Assembly (NCBI GenBank): GCA_034231615.1
Contig: CM067310.1
Location: forward strand, 7,610,010 to 7,674,009
Direction: 5' to 3'
Source: Meghimatium bilineatum
Lineage: Eukaryota; Mollusca; Gastropoda; Stylommatophora; Philomycidae
DNA length: 64,000 bases
The translations under genes were made by a program, and so were the position numbers. This document shows positions 22,801 through 37,800 of the stretch, piece after piece. The first letter of the stretch is position 1. Each line of letters opens with the position of its first letter. Under the pieces are notes generated by a model that ran no database searches, was not told the origin of the DNA, and saw nothing but the letters and a program-made list of their open reading frames with translations.

Positions 22801-25800
22801 TGTTTGTTCTCATACTTCTGCAGATTAGCAGACCATAGTCCATTGAATAGAAAGCATTGTCATTGTTAACAGCTAAGCTGCTGTATGAGTCTTTTGGCCA
22901 GACACATCCAACGTTAGCATATATTCTAGTTCACATCGGCCTTTTATTGGTGGCCTGATATAGCCAGACTACGTTCTTAGGTTTAAAAGGGCATGCCTCT
23001 GCAAGGGGCTTTAATCCCCTACTAAACAAACCCCTATATGGGATGGGACGGCCATCAAAGCCTCCTTAGTGCTGTGTTTCCAAACGCGGATCCCATGCCC
23101 CATAAGGGAGCAATTTGATTGTTGGGGAGGGGGGGGGAAGAGAGAATTCAAAGAAAAAAAAGTTGTGTACATCAGAGTTTCAGGAAAACATGGTTTTAAA
23201 AAAAAAGTTGGGAAATACTGTATAAGTATTTACCTGCAAGTTTGTCTGTTCCCGAACATATATATTTGTTTTTTTGTTCGACATAACTGATTTGCAGTTG
23301 ATGCCTGTAGTACTTATATATAAGAAAACACAAATAATGAAAGCGTGATGCAGTATCAAGCTGCTGTGAGTATGACCAGAATGTTACAGAAACTCACATG
23401 CTTGGTATCATTGAAGAGTTCAACAACAGAAGTCAAAGTACAATGATAGAAATACAGTGGAATCCCTCTATTGAGCATCCTTTTATAACACATTTCCAGA
23501 CATAACAACACTTTACATAATCCGTAATTATATTTATTGTATATTGTTTGTGCTGTGTATAGCGAATATATGTTATTACATACATATTTTGTCAGTCCGG
23601 ACCAAGTTGTTATAATGGGTAAAAAATAACCAGACATACTTTCTGAGTGACAAATATCCATCATATTAACCAGGTTTAACTTACCTGCAGATAACTGTGT
23701 CATGTCGAGGGGTTCCACTATATATTTTCTTATAGTCTGTGTCATTGGTAATCTGGCCTCACAGCACGTCATGAAACTGGCCTCACGGCACGTGGGACAT
23801 AAGAGCTCCGCCCTCTGTTCCAGCAGCCATTTGACTCGATGGTGTTTCGAGTCTAGCTGTCGAAACAGACGTCGAAATCAGGGCACAACTCTGGCCCTTG
23901 CGACAGTTTTTGTTGTTGTTCCGCCCACCCACGCCGTGCCCGAAGCTAGTTCAAGCACAACATTGGAACAACCAGGTAACTGTTATCGAAGGTTACGAAT
24001 ACGGGATTGTATAGATGACATGCCATGAAGCTTCTATAAGAAGATAACCTCAATATAAAGGCATGTCATCTACTAAGGTTTTTTGTTGCATGGTTGGGGG
24101 TTTGTCTAGTGAGCCATTGGTGAGATCCACAGACGGAACTGCATGCGCAAGTAGTGCTAATCATCTCTGATACCAAAGTTCTCCATGCCAGGCTATCTAA
24201 CATCTCTTTGTCTTCCCCATTCCCCTCTTGCAGTTCAACTTACCTGTTGTCCTGAGAAATTCTTTTATTTAAAAAAATGTTTCAATATTTCAAAACTTCT
24301 GCTGCCTTCCTTCATCGTTCATTCTCAAACTCCCGCCGGATCTCTCTTGTAGCAAGACAATGGCCCTACTAGATTTCATTCTCAAACTCCCGCTGGATCT
24401 CTCTTGTAGCAAGACAATGACCATACTAGATTTCCAGAAGGATGCAGCCAGAGAATGGAAATGCACGGTGTCATAGTTTTATTTGAGCCAATGGTCCGAT
24501 GCATCCATCTTCTGCAGAGTTTCAATAAAAGAAAGACATTCAATGTCTTAGTTGGACATTTATAAATTACCTTTGGTTGCAACGTCAGTCTGATATTAGA
24601 TTTACGCCCAAGCACCTTCGTCTTTACTTGAGTTTGTGGTGCATTTCCATTGGTAAACTTGGACTCTGGTTTTCCTGAAGTTATGATTGGCTGGGTGGGT
24701 TTAGGATCGCTTGGGTGAGGAATCTCATCCAAATTGATATGCAGTTGAACAGTTGAATCTCGTTGCTTTTGTGTACTTAACTGTGACCCCTTCATTGGAG
24801 ACTGGTTTGCACGACTGCCGGCTGGAAGAGTAGATTAATGAAAAATAATAGTCAGTGCCACATCTCATGCAAATGGTTATCTCTTCTATGAAAAAATTTC
24901 TGAATCACCCACCTGTTACTAGGAAGTACATGGAAAAAAGAAAAACAACCAACAAAGATGATCTAACAGAGTATAAATAGATTATTAAAGAAAACAAAAT
25001 AAATTATAATATTGTGGATATTCAATTAAAAAACATGGCATCTTGTTTGAAGGCATTATTTAAAGGTAAAGTTGAGGAGTGGTGAACAAGAGGTAGGCAG
25101 AGATACAAGTGGGAGAGACACATCATGGACAGGATACAGTCTAGACGAGTACACCACCAAGATAAGAGAGAAAAGATGTTGGAGGTCTGTTGCAGCCAAC
25201 CTGCGATGTAGAGGACATCAAATGTTGTCTCCCCTGGCTGCAGGGGAAAAGTTACGTAATTTGTATTGGACGTAGTAACGGTTAAACAATCTGAGATGTC
25301 TCTGTTATCCATCGTTATCTTGGATGGCAAACCTGTTCTCAGCAAATATACATTCCATTATTCTTCTTCTTCTTCAGCGTTCATTCTCAAACTCTCCACT
25401 GGATCTCTCTTGTAGTAGGACAATAGTCCTACTAGATTTCCAGCAGGATGTAGTCCAGAAAAATGGAATTGCGCTGTGTCGTTTTATTTGCGTCAATGGC
25501 CAGACATATCCGTCTTCGGCAGCTTCCATTATTAATTGTCCCATGCTGTTATGTCCCTTTTTCTAGCCGGGGCCAGGAAAGGGGAGCAAAGAACAGTGAC
25601 ACCTTTATATGTCGAGAGATGACAAAGGAGTTCTGAGGTGGTGGAGTTGTCTGTCCCATCCCATATATGGTCAAAGTAATCCAGAAGCTGTGCTGAAGTA
25701 GGATATGTCAGGTCAAAATGTGCAGATATTGCAGCTAAGTTATAAACCATGACACAGGGCACATTGTTCTTTAGGCTACATCCTGCTGAGGAGTAGCCTC

Positions 25801-28800
25801 AGGAGTTTGAAAATGTATGCAGAAGATAATTAGAAAGAATAAATACAATTTAATGCAATACTGTTAATCAGATTACAAAACTCTGGAATGTTAATTAGCC
25901 ATATTCACAGAGGAGATTCTGACAGGACCCTAAGATTCACAGAGGAGATTCTGACAGAATCCTAAGATTCACAGAGGAGATTCTGACAGGACCCTAAGAT
26001 TCACAGAGGAGATTCTGACAGGACCCTAAGATTTACAGGAGATTATGACAGGATCCTAAGATTCACAGAGGAGATTCTGACAGAATCCTAAGATTCACAG
26101 AGGAGATTCTGACAGGACCCTAAGATTCACAGAGGAGATTCTGACAGGACCCTAAGATTCACAGAGGAGATTCTGACAGAATCCTAAGATTCACAGAGGA
26201 GATTCTGACAGGATCCTAAGATTCAGAGGAGATTCTGACAGGATCCTAAGATTTACAGGAGATTATGACAGGATCCTAAGATTCACAGAGGAGATTCTGA
26301 CAGGATCCTAAGATTTACAGGAGATTATGACAGGATCCAGATTTCAATATGTGAACCAAGGGGGTGGAGCCAATGATAAATGGGTGAAGAAATATAGAGA
26401 TGTTGAATGAGGACAAATTAGCCGTTCACTTCATATTATGGATGAGGACAAATTAGCCGTCCGCTTCATATTATGGATGAGGACAAATTAGCCGTTCGCT
26501 TCATATTATGGATGACCATAGATAAGATCAAGCAAAGGTAAGACTTATTGTTTCTTCTTCTTCAGCGTTCATTCTCAAGCTCCTGCTGGATCTCTCTTGT
26601 AGCAGGACCATGATACTTTCTAGATTTCCAGCAGGATGTAGTCCAGAGAATGTAAATGCGTTGTGTCGCCGTTTTATTTCCGCCAGTGGCCCGACACATC
26701 CGTCTTCGGCGGGAGTTTCTTGGTGCCCTAAACGTTAACATGAAAGCATGAGTTTTCTTCATCAAGAGGTGGCTGTGAGTTCAAGATGATGTTCACAAAC
26801 AATGATGTTCTGACTGCTTCATGAAGCAGTGGCCACAAGCTAAGATGTTCAGTATTTCATCAAATGTTGGCCACAAGGTAAGATGTTCACTATTTCATAA
26901 AATGGAGCCCATAAACATAGATGTTCTCCGGCTGTTTCAACAAACGGAGCCCACAAACAATTAAGTTCTTTGGCTATTTCATCAAATGGTGGCCACAAAC
27001 AATGATGTTCTGACTGTCTCATGAAGTAGTGGCACAAACTAAGATGTTCACTATTTCATCAAATGTTGGTCACAAATAAGATGTTCACTGACTATTTCAT
27101 CAAACAGCGGTCATAAATTAAGATGTTCAATTGACTGCTTACAAAAACCATACAAAACGTGTAATCTTTGCTAAAAGCAGCAAAGATGACTACGTCAAAG
27201 AAGAATTCTAACCAAAACTTAAAAATTACATTTAAACTTTTTTCCAGCTGCTGGCGCCCTAGGATGATTGGATGGACTTCCCGCTGATGAACTGGATGAA
27301 CTTCTCAACCGTGAACTTTTACGAGCAGACTTTGAATGAAACGGCTTCCTGCTAGAGCTTCTTGAACGAGATTTACTTGAATCTGAAGAACTGCTATCAC
27401 TGTCCCGTCTTGGTCTAAATGAAAAAATAATATTCTGTAATTTAAAAAATGTATGTGAAAACTGATACCCTGCAATTGATCCCACATAATTTTGAATAGG
27501 GACTACAGTATTATAAAGAACAAGAGAGAAAACTTACCGTGTGTGAAATTAGAAACCTAACAAGGTCAGCAAAAAGAACAAAAAGAGATCACGTGAGGAT
27601 AGCAGAGATTACAAGAACTGTTGGAACATCACTGTAATTAACACCACTGAAATGAAATGTGTGAGACGTATGATTGGAGTTAGCTTGAGAGACAAAATCA
27701 GGAATGAAACACTAAGGAAACAAATAGGAATCAAGTCAGCAATAGAATACATCCAGAAACAACAAGTTAAATGGTACGGCCACATAACCAGACAGAAAGA
27801 GCAAAGTATTATTTTTTTTAAAACACTTAACAAACGATACGAAAACAATCGACCTATTGGACGCCCTCGTAAAAGGTGGATTAGTGTATTAGAGACACTC
27901 GGAAATATAACAGCGGAAGAGGCAAATAGAAGGGCAAAAGACCGTACACTCACTCTCCTCTCAACACCGAAAGGTACATGAGGACAGAAAGAAGAAGTTG
28001 GAATATCTGTGGCCAATTATATTGAGAAGCAGAAACCGCAATGGTTCAGCCACTTAATGGGAATGAACCCTTACTGGCTAGAAGCAAGAACACACAACAT
28101 ACAAATTAGAAACAATGAGAGGCAGAGGAAGACCATGAAGAAGGTGGATTGAAGGAGTTACCAATGTTCAGAGGGTCACAATATTTCTGCATATTAAGCA
28201 ACAAAACGTGCCATAGCCAGAAAACCAATCATTATTCCCTCCTTTGATGCCCTACAGAAAAATCAAAGACAATAGATAGATATTATACAGACATATGTAC
28301 ACATCAGTGTATACATAAATTATGAAACCAACCTAGCATTTGGTAAATATCAAGTTAATTATAAAGGTTACTAAATAAAGCCTAACTATCAATATAAATC
28401 AATCAGACATAACAATAAAAGAAAGACAATGTTCAAAGTGTTGATCTTATTGGGACCTTTGTCAGGAAACAAAAACCAATTAAGACAATATAACTATAAA
28501 AAGAGATACTTTGCATTTCAATCTCATTATTTTTCCCAAACCCAGTTCTGTCTGTCAATATTGAACGCACCTAATTTTGCACCTAATCTCAAAGCTGCGA
28601 CAAAATGGCCACTTTGGCAATAGTTTTTGTAGGGAAACCATTGTCCAAGTCTTGACGTTGTATTTTTAAAGTTGTGTTGTCTTAATCGGTTTTTGTTTCT
28701 TGACATCCGCCGAAGACGGATGTGTCGGGCCATTGGCGCAAATAAAACGGCGACACAACGCATTTCCATTCTCTGGACTACATCCTGCTGGAAATCTAGT

Positions 28801-31800
28801 GCGGCCATTGTTCTGCTACAAGAGAGATCTGGCGGGAGTTTGAGAATGAACGCTGAAGAAGAAGTTTCTTGACAAAGGTCCCAATAGGACCGACACGTTG
28901 AAAATTGTCTTTGTTCTTTATTGTATTGTTATTTCTGATTTATTTATATTCATAGGCTATATTCAGTGACCGTTATAAATAACTTCATATTTATCTCTTA
29001 TTTGTCTGGGTAATGCGGCACTTTCCATTTTGTCGAACATCCTCCAATTTTTAGGTTACTCATATTTATACAGATGTACACATCAGTGTATACATAAAAT
29101 ATTAAACCAACCTGGCATATGGTAATGGCCTGTCGGGGGGCGACAGAGCTCTTCGCCAAGTTCTGTCTCTGCTTCTACCTCTTGAATCCCTCCCAGTGTA
29201 ACTAAAACCAGCATTAGCACTATTATAGTTGCTGCCGTGTTCCTGTCGGTAATGGTCACCAGCTTGATAACCAGCAGTATATATTCCTGGGGCGCTATAT
29301 AACACATCACCTCTTAGTTGTTCTCTGAAATATTGCCCATAATTAAGCTAAACTAGAAATCTAATAAAGTAAGATGAAAATAATAATGGTTGAGTTTGTC
29401 GCTCTAGTTCTCTATGCCAGGATTTACTGCTATAGACAAGCAGATGTTTGCCAAATTGAAAAAGCAGATATGTTTGCATTAAATGCTGACAGTGAGTTTA
29501 AAAAACAGATATGCTTGCATCAAATGCAAGTATAATCAGCAAATTTAAAAAGCAGTCTTGTATCAAATGCTTGTCTTTCTCTATGTGACGTGCCCTTTAC
29601 AGAACATTGTCCTCACTGCCACTCTGTACGCCTCTCGGTTCTGTGTTAGCTGCTCAGCTTCTTCCAGTGTCATGTTCAGGAAGTCTTCGATGTCATGTGT
29701 CCATCGTAGTCTTGGTCTTCTTCTTGTTCTCTTTCTCAGAACTTTTCCCTCCATGATTAATCTTTCTAAACCACTCTCTCTTTATATGTCAGAAATGTGT
29801 TAGTTTGCGTTTTTTTTTATAGTTTTGAGGAGCTATTCTTCCTCTATGTTCAGATTTTTGTGGACATCTGTGTTGATTCCTCTTTCTGTTCATATTCTTG
29901 GGACCTCTTTATAACATTTCATTTTGAATGCTAAAGCTTTCTTTTCCATTTCAGAAGTTATTGCCCAATTCTCACTTCCATATGTTGCCACTGAAAAGAT
30001 ACAGCTTCTTAAATAGTTATAACTTTGTTTTTTTGTTTGCCCCTTTGCCATAGATTTTTTTATCTGTGATGTTTTTGTAGGCATTACTAATCTCTTCTGA
30101 GCAACCTCATGTTGTGTTGATGGTTGACCCGAGATATTCAAAGTTGCTGACATTTTGTAGGTCTTTGTCAATGACTATTGTTGGTGTGAGTTCATCTCTG
30201 CTGATATATATTATTTTTGTCCTTTTTTTTTGCATTGAGGATAAAACAAATGCACGTATTAGGTATGTTGATTATCATCTTTGCAAACCAGACAAGTCCA
30301 TAGGTGCTCTGATCTCCGCTTCAGTAAATCTCTCAGGGTATAACGGCTGATTGTTCCAGTTCTTTGTTGGTTTACCACTCTTTTTGAAATCTTTGTCCGG
30401 AGTTCTCTTCGTGCCTCGCCCATCCTCACTCCCAATTCTTGCATTCTTGATATTGACTCATGTTTATTCATCTTAAAATCCTCCGATCGTGAGGACTCAC
30501 GAAGAGCAGCGAGTATGTCTGCTCGGTCCATAGGCTGACCATCTGTTGTGGTGGCGAGACTAGCTAATTTGTCAGCCCGTTCGTTTCCCTCCACGCAGCA
30601 AGTCAGGGGACAAAAATAAGCGTGAGTTTTCGTAGTGATGCCTGCATTTTAGCTCCCTCCAATGACTCCACCCATTCCCTATGTACATCACCTGTTTTGA
30701 CTTTCTGAATCATATTCAGTGAATTGAATGTATAGTCAATGAATTGAAAAGGCAGATAGACGCATAAAATGCACAGATAGTTATTGAAATGAAAAAGCAG
30801 ATAAAGGTATATCCCATGGCAGCAACCTGCCGTCGGAGATGAAGATAACTCTTCATCTACTATGGTAGCCAGTTCCCTTCCTTGCTGTCTTTACCGCCCA
30901 CAAGTCACGCTTCAGGTACTCATTTACAGCTGACTGGACTGGAGGAGTGGTCGTGTCAAGTGAGAAATCACAACCTGGACTTTTTATTTGTTTGGACATG
31001 GTTTTGAATCGGGCACGCTGTAACCCTGTGGTAGCAAGCAAGCTTGCAATAAACAAGACTACAGCATTCCCCATGCATGCGGTTGTTTCTGTGGGTCTAC
31101 CCATGCAACAGAAAACCTTAGTAGATGACATGTCATTATATTGAGTCTCCTATGGAAGCTTTGTAGCATGTCATCTATACAATTATAGACCCCCTCTTAG
31201 TAAAAGACTCCTTCAATAGGCATTGCACTAAGCCGAAGTCTCCTGGGTATGAAAGAAAACTCAGAAAAACCACCCCACTGCACATGGGAAGTAAGAGCTA
31301 ATCGCTCGCAATTCCTGGGATTCTCAAATCGTGCTCCCCGAAACAGCAGATAGGCATGCATCAAATGCACATGTAGTTAGTGCAATGAGAACGGATAACG
31401 GGAGCTCAAGTATTAATCTCTCCACGTCTGCAGTGAATGACAAACTCTCACAACCAAACAGCATATTAGAAAGAACAAGTGAGTTATAAATTAGGCAAAT
31501 TAAATACAAATCTAATAACAAATATATTCTATTCAGACCTACCGAGATGGGGAAATATAACGGCCAAATCTGTCTACAGCATGAGGTGCAGGTTTCGGGG
31601 ACCGTGACCTACTGAAACATTGGTAAATAAATGAAACAATATCAATAGATGGCCAAATCAGATATTAAATAAAACCACACAAAAATATAAAAGAATTGAA
31701 TAAGTTGGATATTTAGTGTTTCAGGATTTTCTTTTCACCTTCTTCTTCCTCATTCTCATGTCAGAGTCGTACGCTAATATCATCATCATCATGTGATGTC

Positions 31801-34800
31801 TCCGCAACAAAAATTGGCTGCAACTGACCTTCAACATCCCCCCGTCTTTTGCCTTAGTAGTGCACTCTGCTAGACTGCAATCTGTCTCATGATGTTTCTC
31901 ATTTGTATCTCTGCCTACCTCTTGCTCGCCTCCACACTATCTTCAAGTAAGGTCTTCAACAAAGTCTTTTAATAATACTGATTTCTTAATGAACTGTATT
32001 GTGGTAACCGGCTTCGTATAGAAGCGGTCATGGGTTCATTCCCCAGTTGAGGTGGAAATATTTTTCGTATCGCAACGGCTCACTGGTCGACCAAGCAGTA
32101 AGTGGATACTGGTTTAATCTGGGAAGTAAAGACTGCAGGGGATAGGAGATGGCTACCACCCTCATATAGCAGAGCCACTGAAATGTGAGATAGCTAACAT
32201 CTCACACCCCTACGGCATTAATAAAATGCTATGGGTTAGTTTTATTACCACTGTGATCACCAGCCCCGAGGCAAGCATCAACAAAATGGATAATGTAGCT
32301 CATTGATATGTGGTCTTCTTCTTCAGCATTCATTCTCAAACCCCAGCTGAATCTCTCTTTATCATATCACGCCAACTACCATACTAGATTTCCAGCAGGA
32401 TGTAGTCCAGAGAATGGAAATGTGTTGTATCACCGTTTTATTTTGGCCAATGGCCCAACACATTCAATTTCGGCGGAGATACCTGGTAAAAATGACTCTT
32501 ATTCAGACTTTTTAACCAGCAATAGCAATAAAACTGACTTAGAATCAGACTGATATAGAACTGGATTTGCCAAGAAATGCCAAGCTCATATTTTAATATT
32601 AGATTGTTCTACATGTCCTAGAGGTTACACGTTGAAAGGTCCATTATTAAAAAAACATAGAACTGAAACCAATTCAATAAACGATTAAGATCAATGTCTT
32701 TGGAATTCTTATTCTTGTCTAAAGTTTATGAAAAGTTTCAGAACGCTAACGTTATTGGTTGATCATTGATATTGGTTGATCATTGCTTAATCATTGGTTA
32801 TTGGTTGATCATTGATTATTGGTTGATCATTGATTATTGGTTGATCATTGATTATTGGTTGATCATTGATTATTGGTTGATCATTGATTATTTAGTGATT
32901 TCTTAAAACAAATGCTCACAAAACTCATCATGCATTAAAAAAAGTGTGGCAGTAAGAAAAACTTGGATTAAAAAGTGGTGGCAGAAAGTGTTACACAGGT
33001 AACTTATTTTTCAAGGAACAGTTGAGGGTTGAAGGAGGAGAGAGAATCAGAAAAAAAATCCTGGCTTTATAACATCAAGGAATGGACTGGGCATGATGTT
33101 TTGTTCTGATGTATCCAGTGTGGCACCCCAATGACCCTGATGGTTGGTTGGTTTTATTTTTATTATAATACTTCAATGTCTACACAATTCCTTTCAACTT
33201 TGCAAACAAAGATTTACCTTAAGCTGTTGGACGAGCTGCTGGCTGACCGTTTGCTTCGGGATGAGCTGGATGATGACCCAGAACTGGATCTATAAGTTTA
33301 AAAAAAAAAAGAAACACATTTGTTATACTGTCTTTAAATATTTAAAAAATATAGATGTTTACAGACATATAGAAACAGCATTTTGTCCATAAGATCTTTA
33401 TCAAGTAACACTAACAAAGAGAACACAATTTGAACTAATAATGATAATATTGTAAATGACCAGCATATATACTATTTGCACATATTATAAATCCATCCAT
33501 CCACTGGAAGCCACAGCAGTGTTATGTTAAGCTATTCACCTACTTCTTCTTCGTTCGTTCTCAAACTCCTGCAGATTAGCAGGATGTAGTCCGGAATGTC
33601 TTGTGTCATGGTTTACGGCATTGCTGCGATATCTGCGCCTTTCGGCCTGACACATCCGACTTCAGCATGGCTTTGGGTCACTGACATATGTGGAAGGTAA
33701 ACAGTGTTGCTATTCTTTGCTCCTCTTTCGGGCCCCAGCAACACACGGGTGATTCACCTACTGACCAGCAAACCCCGGTTTTTAAATCCACTCATTCGTG
33801 GTTTCAACTATTGATAGTGAGCAACTGAGGTGGGAGACATTAGTCAAGTAGTTTATGGTTAACCAATGACTAGGCCAGTTGAGAACTTATGGGAAACCAT
33901 ATGCTATGACACTGGTACATAACTCTGTTACTGTTACCCATCTGCAGACATTGTCACTCTTTGGCCATTTGAGGACTAAAACCTGGCCCCATGAGACAGA
34001 TCTGGAAATGAAGCTGTGGGGCAATTGTGAGAATCTACTGCTGACGAATGAATTCATAGAGGCGGCCCTCCTGCCTGTATAGTCTTCAGAGCATGGGAAA
34101 CTGATTGCAGAAGAAGAAACATCACTCACCTTGAGGAATTAGAATAATCGCTAACAGATCTATGTTTCCGTCGACCTCTTGACATACTCCTTAGCTTTTT
34201 CTTTTTGAATTGAGTTGACTTTGACCTGGGGAAACACAACAGGCAAATTATAAATAACAATACAATATGTGACCTTTGAAGAGACATGAGGCGTCACATT
34301 CGTGCCTTTATACATGCTTATCCTCGACAATACAGATGAGCGTGAAACAATCACTCTAATCATTCCCTGATGTTATCAGGCCAAGATTTTCATTTACCAC
34401 CACTTCTTCTTCCACCCTCAACTGTTATGTGCAGGATAACGAGAGTGAATGATTTTTCATTACATGACCAAATCACACAAGCTTATGTCGCTTCACCAAT
34501 ATAAATTATTACAGACTGCATAGCATATGTTAACTCGAAGTGGACCAAGCAACAACCTATTTGTTGTTTTTTTCCTATTTGCTGGTCCCTGGTCCACTAA
34601 GAGTTAATTGAGAAATATTTTGATTATCTGCCTCATAGAGTAGACCTATATTTACTCAGTCTTACCAGAATTTGCCAATGACAATGCATGATGATTCTGT
34701 AGCTTGTTGGTCAAATAACTAACCAAATGGTCGGAGGGTGTCTGACAAAGTGGAGGATGCCGCAGTAAACAATAGTAATGCAAAATAAGATGAACAGGTT

Positions 34801-37800
34801 ACAAGGAATAACTAAGAACAAATCTAGATAAAAATGTATATAAGAAATATGCAATAAAACAAAAAAGACAATTTTCCTACGTTGCGGTCCTATTGGGACT
34901 TTTTTCAAGAAACGCATACAAAAAAAAAACACCACATCATTTTTTTTATCAAGTCATTATAGCAGTTAATATATTTATGGTTTGGTGTTTTTTTTTAGTT
35001 TTTTGTGTGTGTTTCTTGAAAAAAGTCCCAATAGAACCTCAAAGTAGGAGAATTGTTCTGTTTTATATATATTTCTTATATACCTTTTTATCTAGATTTG
35101 TTCTTAGTTAGGTATTCCTTGTAACCTGTTTATCTTATTTTGCATTACTATTTGTCAAAAAAACTTGTTTCCCCATCATGACCATAATCCAATTTTTGCA
35201 ACATTTTATCTCAATATTATTAATGTGCAGACAAGATACTTCATTATTTGTACACATTACATTACACCCATAATCCTTAAGTGTCATTGGGGATAGGATG
35301 CCACTCTGAAAACAACACAAAAATTGTGTATGAGTCCGTTTTCCATTCTTTGTTTAAGTATGGAGAATCTTGTGTGTGTGTTTGAGCAAATATCTATCCA
35401 ATCTCTCTTGTAGCAGGATGTTCCTACTAGATGTCGAGCGGAATGTAGTCCCGAAAATGTGTTGTCTCGCCGTTTTATTTACACCAATGGCCCAACACAT
35501 CCAACTTCGACACTACTATCTCACAGCAAAAAAAGTATTGAAAATCTCATAAATTTCATCATATTTCACAGAGAAAAATAAAATCGATTTTCGAACAAAA
35601 GTATGGCCAATATTATGACGTGACAAAATCACTAATACGTTATCAATCTCAATAACAATTTCAATAACTTTAATCTGCATACTCCCAATTGTGATATATG
35701 GATGTGAATTTTTGACAAGTATTCACAAAGTTAAAAACAAAATTGCAGCAAGCAAATGTTCTAGAAGAATGTTCAGAATATCATAAATCAAACGCCAGGG
35801 TGTTGTCGAGACCCGAAAGGGGAGCAAAGAATAGCAACACCATTTACCTTCCATGCAGGTCGTAATAGGAGAATAAGGAGGTTATTGGATGGAGTTGGCT
35901 ATCCCATCCCATATAGGGTCAGTGACCCAAAGCCATGCTGAAGTCGGATGTGTCAGGCCGAAAGGCACTGAAATCACAGCAATGCTGTAAACCATGACAC
36001 AATGCATTCCGTTCTCTGGACTACATCCTGCAGGAGTTTGAGAACGAACGCAGAAGAAGAATAGACCAAAATGATCACCAATAAGGATACTTCAGATTTA
36101 AGCACATTCCAGGTGAACAGAAGAAGACCATTAGGGACAGTCTGAAAGGATTGAAAGTAAACTGGATAAACAACAATATTTTCTAGAATATTCTAATATT
36201 TTGACTATATCAAACAACATAACAGGTTAGAAAAAATCATAATGAAGAGGATGTGAGTGCAACAAAAAAGAGGTAGGCATTGAAGATGGACAAGATATAT
36301 AAAAAAGACCACCTGAACATGACACAGAAGCAGGAAGATTGGCCCAAGATCAGTGGGAATTTTGCGAGGCTGCGATGACCTACATCCTGTCCAGGATATC
36401 CTACCTGATGATGATTTTTAGAAAATCAGTTATAAGCCTGACCTAAATAAATATAAAGATAAGCAATTGCAATATGCCAGTAAAAATATGCTCTTTAAGA
36501 AAATTATCAATACCTTGTCCAGGGATCTGTCCATTCTTCAGGCTGTTTCAGAGGTGATGTGTATCCACGTGAAAATGGAGGTTCCCCTGGTCTATAAGGT
36601 TGTCGTAAGTCAAGTCTATCTTGCTCAAACCTAAAAGAAATTAAACACAGAATATCTTCATGTCAGTCAAGAAAGTATATAAACTTTCAGTCTCAAACCT
36701 GTGCTGGCTAGCAGGATATGATCAGGAATATGTTCCGATTTGCTGTTTCTTTGACTTCGTTATCATAGTCAGACACTATATGGATTTCTTCAATGAACTG
36801 TGTTGTGGTCACCAACCCATGACGGACAGTAGAGCTTCGATCAGTTATTTCGGATGGCCAGTTGTCTTCTTGTAGTGTCCTACAATGGGAAATTCTATCA
36901 AATATGATGTGCTGCTTTCTGCAGATTGTCCACAGGAGCAGATATCGGTGTCACTCCAAACTTCCGGTACATTTACTCTTTGTGATGATGTGGCTTGTTC
37001 TCCATCTAAAAATACCAAGCTTGTGGATCACATAATTTCTTTGGCTATATAAGAGGTGAGTTTGATTCCATTTCCATCAGCTTCTGATAGCGGACTTCAT
37101 ATCTGCAAATGATAGTGTCTTCTATAAGATGTTTGCAAGTTACTTCCAGTTTTGACTAGCTGTTGTTGGTTGCAATATCAGCAACTTTTGGCCAGATGCA
37201 TTAGGCTTCAGCCTATCATTCTGGGCTCCTGTGACTTTCAATGGGATTGGCTAATAAACCCTTCTTTATTTGCCTCTTTCAACATGCATGGTAGATTGCA
37301 ATATTAGTATTATTTTCTCCTGCTTCGGGTCAGGTAATATACAGGCAATGTATTATGATCCCAGTTCTGAAAGTAAACAACAGCACAAGTGATTGCATGG
37401 ACAGGACCGTTGTCCTGCTCAATGTCCCGCAGAACATATCAAGAATGTCCCCAGTATGCAGATCTGATAAACATGACATGGCCCACCCCAATCAGTGTTG
37501 AAGAGAAACTGTATGGCACAGTGGACACTCTAAAACAGACAGCAGCCTATATAATAGAATCCGGAGTCCCAACCTGACTGAGTATTGATCGCCGAAGAAG
37601 AAGAAGCTCAATGTCCAGACCAATCTTAGTTTTCAATCTCTGTTATCTGGACTAAGCCCCATCTCCACTTCACGGAGTTGGCGGCGATGAGGAGAAAAGA
37701 ATTTTTTTTTAAACATTCATTACTGTTATAATTTTCCTGTTAATAACACATCCATATTTAGTGATGAGAAGGATGCAGAATAAGAAAAAAAGTCAGAGGA

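Noticed and set aside
22409-22869. Three overlapping Cys/Phe/Ser-rich frames
   Set aside because: Generated by a 20-base tandem repeat read in all three frames.
23356-23772. 138-codon minus-strand frame
   Set aside because: It runs through a MITE-like element and its inverted ends, with no protein family features.
28290-28345. Possible extra ZC3H18 exon near CCAACCTAGCATTTGG
   Set aside because: It is a duplicated copy of the exon 10 end and following intron; it adds no in-phase coding sequence.
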